Source: Oscillospiraceae bacterium
GTDB taxonomy: Bacteria; Bacillota; Clostridia; Oscillospirales; Ruminococcaceae
Assembly (NCBI GenBank): GCA_031285645.1
Contig: JAITVU010000272.1
Coordinates: 1 to 7,869 of the forward strand
DNA length: 7,869 bases
Reading direction: 5' to 3'
Under the pieces are notes generated by a model that did not search any database, had not been told where the DNA came from, and saw only the letters and a list, made by a program, of their open reading frames with translations. Shown here in pieces: positions 1 to 5,883 of the stretch; within the stretch, counting starts at the first letter, position 1, and each line of letters opens with the position of its first letter. A program made the position numbers and the translations under genes.

Positions 1-1116
1 AAATGGGGCGGCATTGAAGTGTCGCGGCTCGGTTTCGGCTGTATGCGCCTGCCGCTGAACGCGGACGGCGCCATTGACCGCGAAACCGCGGCTGAAATGA
101 TTGACACCGCTTACAAGCGCGGCGTTAATTATTTTGACACCGCCTTTGGTTACCACAACGGCGAGTCGGAGATTTTCACGGGTGAGGCGCTGCGCCGGTA
201 TCCGAGAGACAGCTACTATATCGCCACAAAACTGCCGATGCCGAGAATCACCTCCGAGGCGGCCGTCGACGACACCTTCAACGAGCAGCTCAGGAAAACG
301 GGCATGGACTACTTTGATTTCTACCTGCTGCACGGCTTGAACGGCTCACGCCTTGAGGCGATAAAAAACTTCAAGATTTATGAGAAGATGCAGGAGAAAA
401 AAAAGCAGGGCCTGATCAAGAGGCTTGGATTCTCCTTCCACGGCGACTTTGAGGCGCTTTGCACGCTGGTGGATACATACGAGTGGGATTTTGTGCAGAT
501 ACAGATCAACTATGTCGATTACGTTATGACGGACGCGAAGGCGCTGTATGACAAGCTCTGCGAGAAGGACATCCCCATCATCGTTATGGAACCCGTGCGC
601 GGCGGCTTTCTGGCTAATCCGCCGGAGGCCGTTAAGAAGGAGATGGACGCCTTTGAGGGCGGTGTCGTCACGCCCGCCGGCTGGGCGATGCGCTGGTGCA
701 TTTCAATGGACAACATGCCCGTCATCCTCTCCGGCATGAGCACCATGGAACAGGTCGCCGAGAACCTCGACACCTTTGACAATGTGGACGGCCTCACGGA
801 CGCGCAGGCGGCTTTCCTTGACCGCTGCCGCGATACCATTATCGGCGCTAAATCCATTCCGTGCACAGGGTGCCGCTACTGCATGGACTGCCCTTACGGC
901 GTGGATATCCCGGCCGTATTCTCGACTTACAACGAGTACATGCTCTTTAAAAACGCGTTCCGCGCCATCAATAATTACGCCATGATAACCGGCAGGGACG
1001 CGGGCGCTGACAAGTGCGTGGCCTGCGGCGCGTGCGTGCCGCTCTGCCCGCAGGATATCCCCATCCCGGATCAAATGCCGGAAATCCACACATTGCTCTC
1101 AAACCTTAAACTGTAA
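1..1116 (+). CDS. Aldo/keto reductase with C-terminal 4Fe-4S domain, 5' partial
   Basis: NADPH-type aldo/keto reductase barrel fused to a ferredoxin-like tail, a cytosolic oxidoreductase common in anaerobes; the substrate cannot be told. The frame is open to the left edge, and its first visible residues (KWGGIEVSRLGFG) match the usual N-terminal strand, so the true start lies outside; the GTG at 19 is internal. Numbering from the first visible codon, the catalytic tetrad looks intact: D46 and Y51 (FDTAFGY), K77 (ATKLP), H111 (LLHG). The tail carries two cysteine clusters, C288/C291/C294/C297 followed by P, and C339/C342/C345/C349 followed by P, expected to bind two [4Fe-4S] clusters. 371 residues are visible, close to full family length. 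It ends at TAA, 33 bases before a strong hairpin terminator. Family assignment is firm; physiological role unknown. Confidence 0.93.
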   Translation, partial: KWGGIEVSRLGFGCMRLPLNADGAIDRETAAEMIDTAYKRGVNYFDTAFGYHNGESEIFTGEALRRYPRDSYYIATKLPMPRITSEAAVDDTFNEQLRKTGMDYFDFYLLHGLNGSRLEAIKNFKIYEKMQEKKKQGLIKRLGFSFHGDFEALCTLVDTYEWDFVQIQINYVDYVMTDAKALYDKLCEKDIPIIVMEPVRGGFLANPPEAVKKEMDAFEGGVVTPAGWAMRWCISMDNMPVILSGMSTMEQVAENLDTFDNVDGLTDAQAAFLDRCRDTIIGAKSIPCTGCRYCMDCPYGVDIPAVFSTYNEYMLFKNAFRAINNYAMITGRDAGADKCVACGACVPLCPQDIPIPDQMPEIHTLLSNLKL

Positions 1117-1149
1117 CGCCGCTCAAAAAGGGTCCATGCGATAAGAAAA

Positions 1150-1190
1150 CATATAACGGTGAGGGTAGAATCCTCACCGTTATATGCTTT
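1150..1190. terminator. Bidirectional rho-independent terminator
   Basis: Perfect 15-bp stem (1150-1164 with 1172-1186) and a 7-base loop, followed on the + strand by CTTTTG and on the - strand by TTTTCTTA. It sits between the convergent aldo/keto reductase and DinB-like genes, so it probably ends both transcripts. Confidence 0.85.
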
Positions 1191-1209
1191 TGAGTTCATT
1201 TGCCTTATT

Positions 1210-1911
1210 CTAAGAAACCTGACGAAAGCACTTTTTGCTTTCACGAATATGCCGCTTCCATTTTGAGCAGTCGTTTAAGTGCAGGATGACATGGCGTGTT
1301 GGAGGCATGAGCAATAGACCCGCCACATCCTTTTTACTCCAAAAATCGAGCAAATACAACGAATCTTCCTGCTCGGTAACGCCACCAGCCTGTTTGATAG
1401 CTTCAAGCCCTTGCGCAGAGACTTTGCGTTTCATATCGTCTACGGACAGTGCTTTAACAATATCGCGTGTTCTTTCTCCAACAGCATTTCGATACGCAAT
1501 CAGCTTGTCGATGTTTAAGCGTCGGCTCAAATCCATAATTTCATCATCTGATAAAGCATTGCCTGTATCAGAAATGGGAGAGTTAAGCTGCTTTTTCAAA
1601 TCATCATTAAACAACTGTACACGACCGGCAACAAGAATATTCATGGTCAAATCTTCTATTCTTGCAACATGCCATAAAACCCAAGCGATTGTTTCATCTT
1701 TTGAGGTGGGCATGATTCCGTATTCGCGTGGCGCAAGGTCATTCAGCAATAGATCAACTTCATTTTGTTTTGTATTTGATATTGTGGACAGGTGCAATTT
1801 TGCGTGCAAATCAAGGAACAACTGTTTCGCCATTTCTACCTTGTCCGGCTTGCGGATAACGGCATTTAATTCTTTATGACGCTCACTTAGCCCATTGCCA
1901 AAGTATTTCAT
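1210..1911 (-). CDS. DinB/YfiT-like putative metalloprotein
   Basis: A 233-residue protein that reads as a DinB-superfamily four-helix bundle. The family's three metal-ligand histidines appear as H81 (LWHVARIED) and H207/H211 (TRHVILHLND, an HxxxH pair near the C-terminus). Known family members bind a divalent metal and include thiol-dependent S-transferases and stress proteins; no specific reaction can be assigned. It is longer than the usual 150-180 residues because of about 65 extra N-terminal residues. Start ATG 1909-1911 has TGAGGA about 8 bases upstream. It is convergent with the aldo/keto reductase and stands alone as a transcript; I found no convincing promoter. Base composition and codons (many AAA, GAT, ATT, TTT) are clearly AT-richer than in the flanking genes, which hints at recent acquisition. 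Confidence 0.75.
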   Translation of the reverse strand: MKYFGNGLSERHKELNAVIRKPDKVEMAKQLFLDLHAKLHLSTISNTKQNEVDLLLNDLAPREYGIMPTSKDETIAWVLWHVARIEDLTMNILVAGRVQLFNDDLKKQLNSPISDTGNALSDDEIMDLSRRLNIDKLIAYRNAVGERTRDIVKALSVDDMKRKVSAQGLEAIKQAGGVTEQEDSLYLLDFWSKKDVAGLLLMPPTRHVILHLNDCSKWKRHIRESKKCFRQVS

Positions 1912-1994
1912 CTTTTTAATTCCTCATAAACTGTTTTGCATTACATGTAGTCACCTATACAGGCGGCCGAAACGTCGTTGATAATGGATTCCCG

Positions 1995-2050
1995 CGCATA
2001 GTGCGGATGCGGGCCGCGCCCGCTGATTTAAAACAGTGTAACTGTTATAA
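1995..2050. repeat. Three small palindromes in the spacer
   Basis: Three neighbouring inverted repeats: 1995-2005 (CGCA-TAG-TGCG), 2009-2023 (GCGGGC-CGC-GCCCGC) and 2028-2050 (TTAAAACAGT-GTA-ACTGTTATAA, 9 of 10 pairs). The last has the shape of a dimeric regulator operator and lies upstream of the DinB-like gene, but could equally be an RNA hairpin in a + strand transcript. No outer stem encloses the set. Confidence 0.4.
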
Positions 2051-2078
2051 ACCGGCTCCACTATATCTCCCTTATGGC

Positions 2079-2122
2079 AAACACGGATACAGGATTCAGT
2101 TCTGTATCCGTGTTTATTTTTT
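2079..2122 (+). terminator. Rho-independent terminator pointing +
   Basis: Perfect 14-bp stem 2079-2092/2102-2115 with a 9-base loop, followed by ATTTTTT. The - side has no T-run, so it is oriented +, although no + gene lies between 1116 and here. It may end a small unannotated RNA. Confidence 0.7.
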
Positions 2123-2129
2123 ATATCAC

Positions 2130-2155
2130 CGCCGCTTAATTGTGAGCGGCGTTTT
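2130..2155 (+). terminator. Second tandem hairpin terminator pointing +
   Basis: Stem CGCCGCT/AGCGGCG (2130-2136 with 2145-2151), 8-base loop, then TTTT. It lies just past the 3' end of galE. The U-run is on the + side only, so it fits + transcripts better than galE, though it might still weakly end galE. Confidence 0.5.
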
Positions 2156-2169
2156 AAATATTTCTCAAA

Positions 2170-3180
2170 TCACAGCCCGTTCGGATTCTTCTGGAGGAAG
2201 TTCCACAGATCGCGGCACATCTCATCAATGCCGCGCGTCGCCCCCCAGCGCAGCAGTTCCTTTGCCTTGGTGGCATCGGCGTAGGAGGTCGCGATGTCGC
2301 CCGGACGCCGCGGCGCGACTTTATAGGGCACCTTAACCCCGCTCGCCGCCTCAAAGGCCTTGATCACCTCATACACGCTGTAGCCCTTGCCCGTGCCGAG
2401 GTTGATGGCCTCAACACCCGTTTTGCCCATCACATAGTCAATGGCTTTGACATGGCCGTCCGCCAAGTCGCAGACATGCAGGTAATCCCGCACGCCCGTG
2501 CCGTCGGGCGTGTCATAATCGTCGCCCGTCACATTCAGGATCTCCATCTTTCCGGTTACAACCCGCGCGATAATGGGCAGTAAATTGTTGGGGATGCCGT
2601 TCGGGTCCTCGCCCAGAACCCCGCTTGTGTGTGCGCCGATGGGGTTAAAATACCGCAGCAGGGCAATACTCCAGCCGTTGTCGGCCGTGTAGAGGTCGCG
2701 CAGGATGGTTTCGATCATAAGCTTCGTCGCGCCATACGGATTTGTCGCCGCCATGGTGGGATAAGTTTCTTTAAACGGCACATCCGGGTTCGCGCCGTAC
2801 ACAGTGGCGGACGACGAAAAGACCATGCGCCTGCAGTTCGCGGCCGCCATCGCCTCAAGCAGGGACAGGGTGCCCGTTATATTATTCTTATAATAGGCCA
2901 GCGGTTTCTGAACCGATTCTCCCACGGCCTTAAGCCCCGCGAAGTGGATGACGGCGTCGATTTGATTGTCTTTAAAGACACGCCCCAGCGCGCCGGTATC
3001 CAGAATATCCAGTTCATAAAAAGGAAAATCGCGCCCCGTGAGCTGCCTGACACGGTTTAACGCCTCGGGTTTTGAATTGACACAATTATCCACAACAACA
3101 ATGTCCTTACCGGACTCCAAAAGCTCGACGCAGGTGTGCGTGCCGATATACCCGGCTCCGCCGGTTACCAGAATAGCCAT
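2170..3180 (-). CDS. galE: UDP-glucose 4-epimerase
   Basis: Interconverts UDP-glucose and UDP-galactose in the cytosol (Leloir pathway, and sugar donors for envelope polysaccharides). It is an extended short-chain dehydrogenase/reductase of 336 residues, the normal length. Visible landmarks: NAD-binding GGAGYIG at 7-13, SSSATVYG at 122-129 with catalytic S124, Y149 and K153 in NPYGATK, RYFNPIGAH near 177-184, and LGTGKGYSV near 261-269. The serine, tyrosine and lysine fall at the same numbers as in the E. coli enzyme. I chose ATG 3178-3180 over ATG 3187-3189 because GAAAGG directly abuts the upstream ATG but lies 9 bases before the downstream one. The gene is monocistronic, with its own promoter, and divergent from the HD-domain gene. 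No - strand terminator with a T-run was found after it. Confidence 0.96.
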   Translation of the reverse strand: MAILVTGGAGYIGTHTCVELLESGKDIVVVDNCVNSKPEALNRVRQLTGRDFPFYELDILDTGALGRVFKDNQIDAVIHFAGLKAVGESVQKPLAYYKNNITGTLSLLEAMAAANCRRMVFSSSATVYGANPDVPFKETYPTMAATNPYGATKLMIETILRDLYTADNGWSIALLRYFNPIGAHTSGVLGEDPNGIPNNLLPIIARVVTGKMEILNVTGDDYDTPDGTGVRDYLHVCDLADGHVKAIDYVMGKTGVEAINLGTGKGYSVYEVIKAFEAASGVKVPYKVAPRRPGDIATSYADATKAKELLRWGATRGIDEMCRDLWNFLQKNPNGL

Positions 3181-3216
3181 AGAATACATCCTTTCAGGTT
3201 ACTTCTTACTGAGCTT

Positions 3217-3245
3217 AGTATATAGGCATATCAAGCTAAAATCAA
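3217..3245 (-). promoter_or_regulatory. Sigma-A-type promoter of galE
   Basis: On the - strand TTGATT (3245-3240), exactly 17 bases, then TATACT (3222-3217). This predicts a transcript start near 3210 and a 5' leader of about 30 bases before the galE ATG. Confidence 0.75.
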
Positions 3246-3270
3246 CTTGTTTGAGACATTTAATGCTTAA

Positions 3271-3380
3271 CGCCGCAAATCAAACCGCCGCAAATCCCCC
3301 GGCGGTAAACCGCCGGGGACAATAAGCATGCTTGCATGCTTATTGAAGCCGCGCTTTTTAAAGCGCGGCGGATTTGCGGC
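3271..3380. repeat. Cloverleaf palindromic element with direct repeat of its outer arm
   Basis: An outer 10-bp stem, GCCGCAAATC (3287-3296) with GATTTGCGGC (3371-3380), encloses three perfect hairpins with almost no unpaired bases: 3297-3318 (9 bp, loop TAAA), 3320-3345 (11 bp, loop CTTG) and 3348-3369 (9-10 bp). Junction bases are only A3319, AA3346-3347 and G3370. The left outer arm is also present a second time at 3272-3281 as a direct repeat. It lies between the divergent galE and HD-gene promoters. No T-run follows, so it is not a plain terminator. It could be a mobile palindrome, a cruciform-forming DNA site or an RNA. Confidence 0.7.
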
Positions 3381-3395
3381 CCAGGGTTATTTCCA

Positions 3396-3424
3396 TTGTC
3401 AAGGCGCGTGATCCCTGTTATAAT
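3396..3424 (+). promoter_or_regulatory. Strong extended -10 promoter of the HD-domain gene
   Basis: TTGTCA (3396-3401), exactly 17 bases, TATAAT (3419-3424), with TGT just before the -10 (an extended -10 TGn). A start near 3431 is predicted, giving a leader of about 43 bases. The -35 box lies 16 bases past the cloverleaf element. Confidence 0.85.
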
Positions 3425-3473
3425 AAAGGGCATATTTTATGATGGAAGGCGGCAGCCGTATCACGGCAATCAC

Positions 3474-4133
3474 ATGGTCACTTATGAAACGGTCCTTAAA
3501 AACAAAGATGTAAAAACCTATATTGAAAAAGCGGATGAAACGCTCATCGCGCTGGGTTACACGGAGCATTCCTATGCGCATGTGGGCAAGGCGTCCAAAA
3601 TGGCGGGCGATATGCTGATCGCGCTCGGTTACCCCGAGCGCACCGCGGAACTGGCGCGCATCGCCGGTCACATGCATGATATCGGCAATGTGGTCAATCG
3701 CATCGACCACGCGCAAAGCGGCGCTGTCATGGCATTCCGCCTCCTTGATAAAATGGGGATGGACGCGGATGAGCTGGCGACGGTCGTCACCGCCATCGGA
3801 CACCATGACGAAAGCACGGCCTTCCCTGTCAACGAAGTGGCCGCTGCCCTGATCCTGGCGGATAAGAGCGACGTCAGGCGCTCTCGGGTGCGCAATACGG
3901 ACCGCGCCAACTTCGATATCCACGACCGCGTCAACTACGCGGTGGAAAAATCCGAGCTCACGCTCTCAAGGCAGGAGCGGACCATCACGCTGGATCTCGA
4001 CATCGACAGCTCCATCTCCGCCGTAATGGATTACTTCGAGATCTTCCTCGGGCGCATGATCCTGTGCCGTAGGGCGGCCAACCATCTGGGGCTCAAATTC
4101 AGGCTTGTGATCAATGGCGTGGCGTTGCTGTAA
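3474..4133 (+). CDS. HD-domain phosphohydrolase
   Basis: A 219-residue HD-superfamily protein, predicted to be a cytosolic metal-dependent phosphohydrolase acting on a nucleotide or other phosphoester; substrate unknown. The ligand pattern looks complete: H36 (SYAHVGK), H68-D69 (HMHDIGN), H79 (IDHAQSG), H110-H111 (IGHHDES) and D130 (LADKSD). The extra histidines beyond the simple H...HD...D set suggest a two- or three-metal site, as in HDIG/HD-GYP-like proteins, but no GYP motif is seen. The last 60 residues form an uncharacterised tail. The frame is open back to 3336, but that stretch lies in hairpins and upstream of the promoter, so ATG 3474 is chosen. No good ribosome binding site precedes it: the nearest GGAAGG is about 24 bases away. 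It stands alone. Confidence 0.85.
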   Translation: MVTYETVLKNKDVKTYIEKADETLIALGYTEHSYAHVGKASKMAGDMLIALGYPERTAELARIAGHMHDIGNVVNRIDHAQSGAVMAFRLLDKMGMDADELATVVTAIGHHDESTAFPVNEVAAALILADKSDVRRSRVRNTDRANFDIHDRVNYAVEKSELTLSRQERTITLDLDIDSSISAVMDYFEIFLGRMILCRRAANHLGLKFRLVINGVALL

Positions 4134-4212
4134 ACGGGCGCTCACGGGCATTATCTCATACTTTTAATATAGAATGCACTCGCTCTGTCTCGCAGGCTTT
4201 TTTAAGTGGTTT

Positions 4213-4318
4213 CACTAAAGTAAATGTGGTTTAAAATAGTCCATTGTTTTAAACCGCATTTACCCAATGGGAATTCGCTTCGCTATGCTTCTTTTTTAGT
4301 GAGTCTTAAAGCGAATTC
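4213..4318. repeat. Long hairpin and interleaved inverted repeats
   Basis: Imperfect 17-bp hairpin 4220-4236/4247-4263 (one G-T wobble, 10-base loop). CACTAAA (4213-4219) directly before it pairs with TTTAGTG (4295-4301), and GAATTCGCTT (4271-4280) pairs with AAGCGAATTC (4309-4318). The last two stems cross, so they cannot form together except as a pseudoknot or as alternatives. The stretch 4134-4212 before this shows no gene, promoter or clear terminator. Confidence 0.55.
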
Positions 4319-4324
4319 ACTATA

Positions 4325-4391
4325 TACAGGCCGCTTCGCGGCGCGCGGAATTGCCGCGTATTTAAAAATTGCGTGGCGTTTTAAACCTATA
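4325..4391. repeat. Cloverleaf element 2
   Basis: Outer stem TACAGG (4325-4330) with CCTATA (4386-4391), 5 of 6 pairs with one A-C mismatch. Inside are hairpins 4331-4341 (CCGC-TTC-GCGG), 4344-4358 (CGCGG-AATTG-CCGCG) and 4361-4385 (TTTAAAA with TTTTAAA, 11-base loop). Linkers are two bases each. This is the least certain of the set because its outer stem is short. Confidence 0.45.
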
Positions 4392-4410
4392 CAGCTATAC
4401 CTTATACTCA

Positions 4411-4482
4411 GCGAACTTGAAAAATAACATTTTTCAAGTATTCACGCGTATGCGCGAATGAAGCCGCGTACGCGGCTTTCGC
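4411..4482. repeat. Cloverleaf element 3
   Basis: Outer stem GCGA (4411-4414) with TCGC (4479-4482). Inside, with only G4460 unpaired at the junction: hairpin 4415-4439 (ACTTGAAAAA with TTTTTCAAGT), 4440-4459 (ATTC and CGC paired across one A-C mismatch) and 4461-4478, a perfect 18-base palindrome. Confidence 0.55.
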
Positions 4483-4489
4483 ACCGTTC

Positions 4490-4572
4490 ATAGGGACCGA
4501 GCGCGATGAAATCGCGCAGGCAGGCTTCGCCTGCCACTTGAAAACCTATCAGTTTTCAAGTTCGGTCACTAT
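4490..4572. repeat. Cloverleaf element 4
   Basis: Outer stem 4490-4500 with 4562-4572, 10 of 11 positions paired (one G-A mismatch). Inside, with only A4518 unpaired: hairpin 4501-4517 (GCGCGAT/ATCGCGC), 4519-4535 (GGCAGG around CTTCG) and 4536-4561 (ACTTGAAAAC/GTTTTCAAGT). The arms of the last hairpin resemble the first hairpin of element 3. It is the clearest four-way junction of the array. Confidence 0.65.
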
Positions 4573-4590
4573 ATAGCCATACAGGTCTGG

Positions 4591-4625
4591 AAAACAATTG
4601 GGGGGCGGATATTCCGCCCCCCAAT
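4591..4625 (-). terminator. Rho-independent terminator of acpP
   Basis: A 13-bp stem, 4597-4609 with 4613-4625, containing a run of six G-C pairs and a 3-base loop. On the - strand it is followed by TGTTTTCC. It lies 29 bases after the acpP stop codon. Confidence 0.85.
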
Positions 4626-4654
4626 ATCTGTGTTCAAGCCTCCGCAGAGACCTT

Positions 4655-4885
4655 TTATTCCTTTTTGGATTCAATAAATTTAACAATATCGCCGACAGTT
4701 TTCATCGTCTCAATTTCTTCATCGGGAATCTCGAGGTCAAATTCCTCCTCGAGGCTCATGACCATATCGACAACATCAAGGGAATCAGCACCGAGATCAT
4801 CTGTGATCACGCTTTCCATTGTCACGGCATCCTCATCGACATCAAGCTGGTCGACCAGAATTGTCCTAACCTTTTCAAAAATCAT
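4655..4885 (-). CDS. acpP: Acyl carrier protein
   Basis: A small acidic cytosolic carrier of fatty-acyl intermediates in type II fatty acid synthesis. At 76 residues it is the standard length. It has the hallmark GADSLDVVD, with S35 as the 4'-phosphopantetheine attachment site, and the acidic helix [12 protein letters not shown] after it. The start is ATG 4883-4885, which lies 9 bases after a perfect AGGAGG; the in-frame TTG two codons upstream has a spacing of only 3 bases. It lies downstream of accA but behind a terminator, so it is probably transcribed from its own promoter in 4886-5010, where I found no convincing -35/-10 pair. It ends at a strong hairpin terminator. Confidence 0.96.
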   Translation of the reverse strand: MIFEKVRTILVDQLDVDEDAVTMESVITDDLGADSLDVVDMVMSLEEEFDLEIPDEEIETMKTVGDIVKFIESKKE

Positions 4886-4918
4886 GTACAAGCACCTCCT
4901 TCGTAAGTCATGAATACC

Positions 4919-4940
4919 AAGCCGGCTTTGCCATATGGCC
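4919..4940. promoter_or_regulatory. Two adjacent palindromes in the acpP leader
   Basis: AAGCCGGCTT (4919-4928) is followed directly by palindromic GCCATATGGC (4930-4939), about 20 bases upstream of the acpP ribosome binding site. They could be operator-like sites or a leader hairpin; they do not resemble the FapR or FabT sites I know. Confidence 0.3.
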
Positions 4941-5013
4941 TATTCTCCCTGGCGGCTGTACCGGCACAGTTAACAACAGTATTGACGCGATATCTGAATC
5001 TATTAAGGAAAGC

Positions 5014-5049
5014 AAAAAAGATTATCTCCCCGTAAAAGAACACGGAGAT
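5014..5049 (-). terminator. Rho-independent terminator of accA
   Basis: On the - strand ATCTCCGT (5049-5042) pairs with ACGGGGAGAT (5033-5024), with a 2-base bulge, and is followed by AATCTTTTTTG. It lies 24 bases after the accA stop codon and separates the acc genes from acpP. Confidence 0.75.
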
Positions 5050-5073
5050 CTCGCGCGGCGGGCCGATATGCCC

Positions 5074-5883
5074 TTACGTTTCCGAGAAAGCGCCCACCTT
5101 ACGAAACTTAATATACCTTGTTTGAAGTAAATTATCAATAGGTTTTTGAATAAAATTTGGTATTGCCTGCCGGACATAGCCTGAAATGGCTTCGGCAGCC
5201 AGCGCGGGGTTTCTGTGCGCGCCGCCGACCGGTTCGGGGATGATGGCGTCGCATATGCCGAATTCCTTAAGATCCTCCGCCGTGATGCGGATGAGATTGG
5301 CGGCCTCCTTCTCGCGCGAAGCGTCTTTCCACAGTATACTCGCAAACCCACGGGGAGATATGACGGAATATGTCGCGTTCTGAAGCATGGCGAGTTCGTC
5401 GCACACGGCCAGCCCCAACGCGCCGCCGCTGCCTCCCTCACCCAAAACAATGGTGAGGATCGGCGTTTTAAGGCGCATCATTTCCATCAGGTTTTTGGCG
5501 ATGGCCTCATGCTGGCCGCGCTCCTCCGCGCCGATGCCGCAGTACGCGCCGGGCGTATCCACAAGGCAGATGACGGGCCGCCCGAATTTTTCCGCCTGTT
5601 TCATCAGGCGCAGCGCTTTGCGGTACCCTTCGGGATGGGGCATGGCAAAATTGGTCTTTTTATTTTCTTCGAGATTGCGCCCCTTCACATGGGCGATGAT
5701 GGTGACGGGGACGCGCGCAATGCGCCCGATGCCGCCGATAATGGCTTCGTCGTCGCCGTAGCAGCGGTCGCCGTGCATCTCGATAAAGTGTTCGAAGATC
5801 ATGGGAATGTAGTCCCGGGCCGTGGGGCGGTTCTTATTCCGGATGAGCTCAATGCGTTCCCAGGCCGTCAGCGGGTTGCTCAT
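5074..5883 (-). CDS. accA: Acetyl-CoA carboxylase carboxyltransferase, alpha subunit
   Basis: With AccD it transfers the carboxyl group from carboxybiotin to acetyl-CoA, making malonyl-CoA for fatty acid synthesis in the cytosol. 269 residues, shorter than the roughly 320 of E. coli because the N-terminal extension is missing, as often in Firmicutes. Crotonase-type landmarks: EHFIEMHGDR at 31-40, VDTPGAYCGIGAEERGQ at 108-124 and GEGGSGGALG at 148-157, an oxyanion-hole loop. ATG 5881-5883 overlaps the accD stop codon as ATGA, implying translational coupling, and GGGGGG lies about 8 bases upstream inside accD. It is the last gene of the acc transcript, with a terminator 24 bases downstream. Confidence 0.96.
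   Translation of the reverse strand: MSNPLTAWERIELIRNKNRPTARDYIPMIFEHFIEMHGDRCYGDDEAIIGGIGRIARVPVTIIAHVKGRNLEENKKTNFAMPHPEGYRKALRLMKQAEKFGRPVICLVDTPGAYCGIGAEERGQHEAIAKNLMEMMRLKTPILTIVLGEGGSGGALGLAVCDELAMLQNATYSVISPRGFASILWKDASREKEAANLIRITAEDLKEFGICDAIIPEPVGGAHRNPALAAEAISGYVRQAIPNFIQKPIDNLLQTRYIKFRKVGAFSET

Larger units (their letters stand above)
4317..4585. repeat. Direct repeats flanking the hairpin array
   Basis: TCACTATATACAGG at 4317-4330 recurs as TCACTATATA-GCCA-TACAGG at 4566-4585, the second copy carrying about six extra bases. They bracket three tandem cloverleaf elements, suggesting that the array arrived or was duplicated as a unit. Confidence 0.5.

Noticed and set aside
2001..2336. 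+ strand open frame of 111 codons
   Set aside because: It runs through two terminator hairpins into the 3' end of galE; low-complexity Arg/Pro/Ser translation typical of a shadow.
3439..3513. Possible leader peptide ORF overlapping the HD gene start
   Set aside because: Its AAAGGG (3425-3430) would lie upstream of the predicted transcript start, so it would not be in the mRNA.
4224..4427. + strand open frame of 67 codons in the spacer
   Set aside because: It is made wholly of inverted repeats, with no ribosome binding site and no similarity I recognise.
4411..4572. tRNA genes, because of the cloverleaf shape
   Set aside because: Arm lengths, loops and the conserved T-loop and D-loop bases of tRNA are absent, and the stems are continuous palindromes.
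4213..4585. CRISPR array
   Set aside because: No regular direct repeats with uniform spacers; the repeats are inverted, differ from each other, and no cas genes are near.
4790..4891. TTG at 4889-4891 as acpP start
   Set aside because: Only 3 bases from AGGAGG; ATG 4883-4885 has normal spacing and gives the standard 76-residue ACP.
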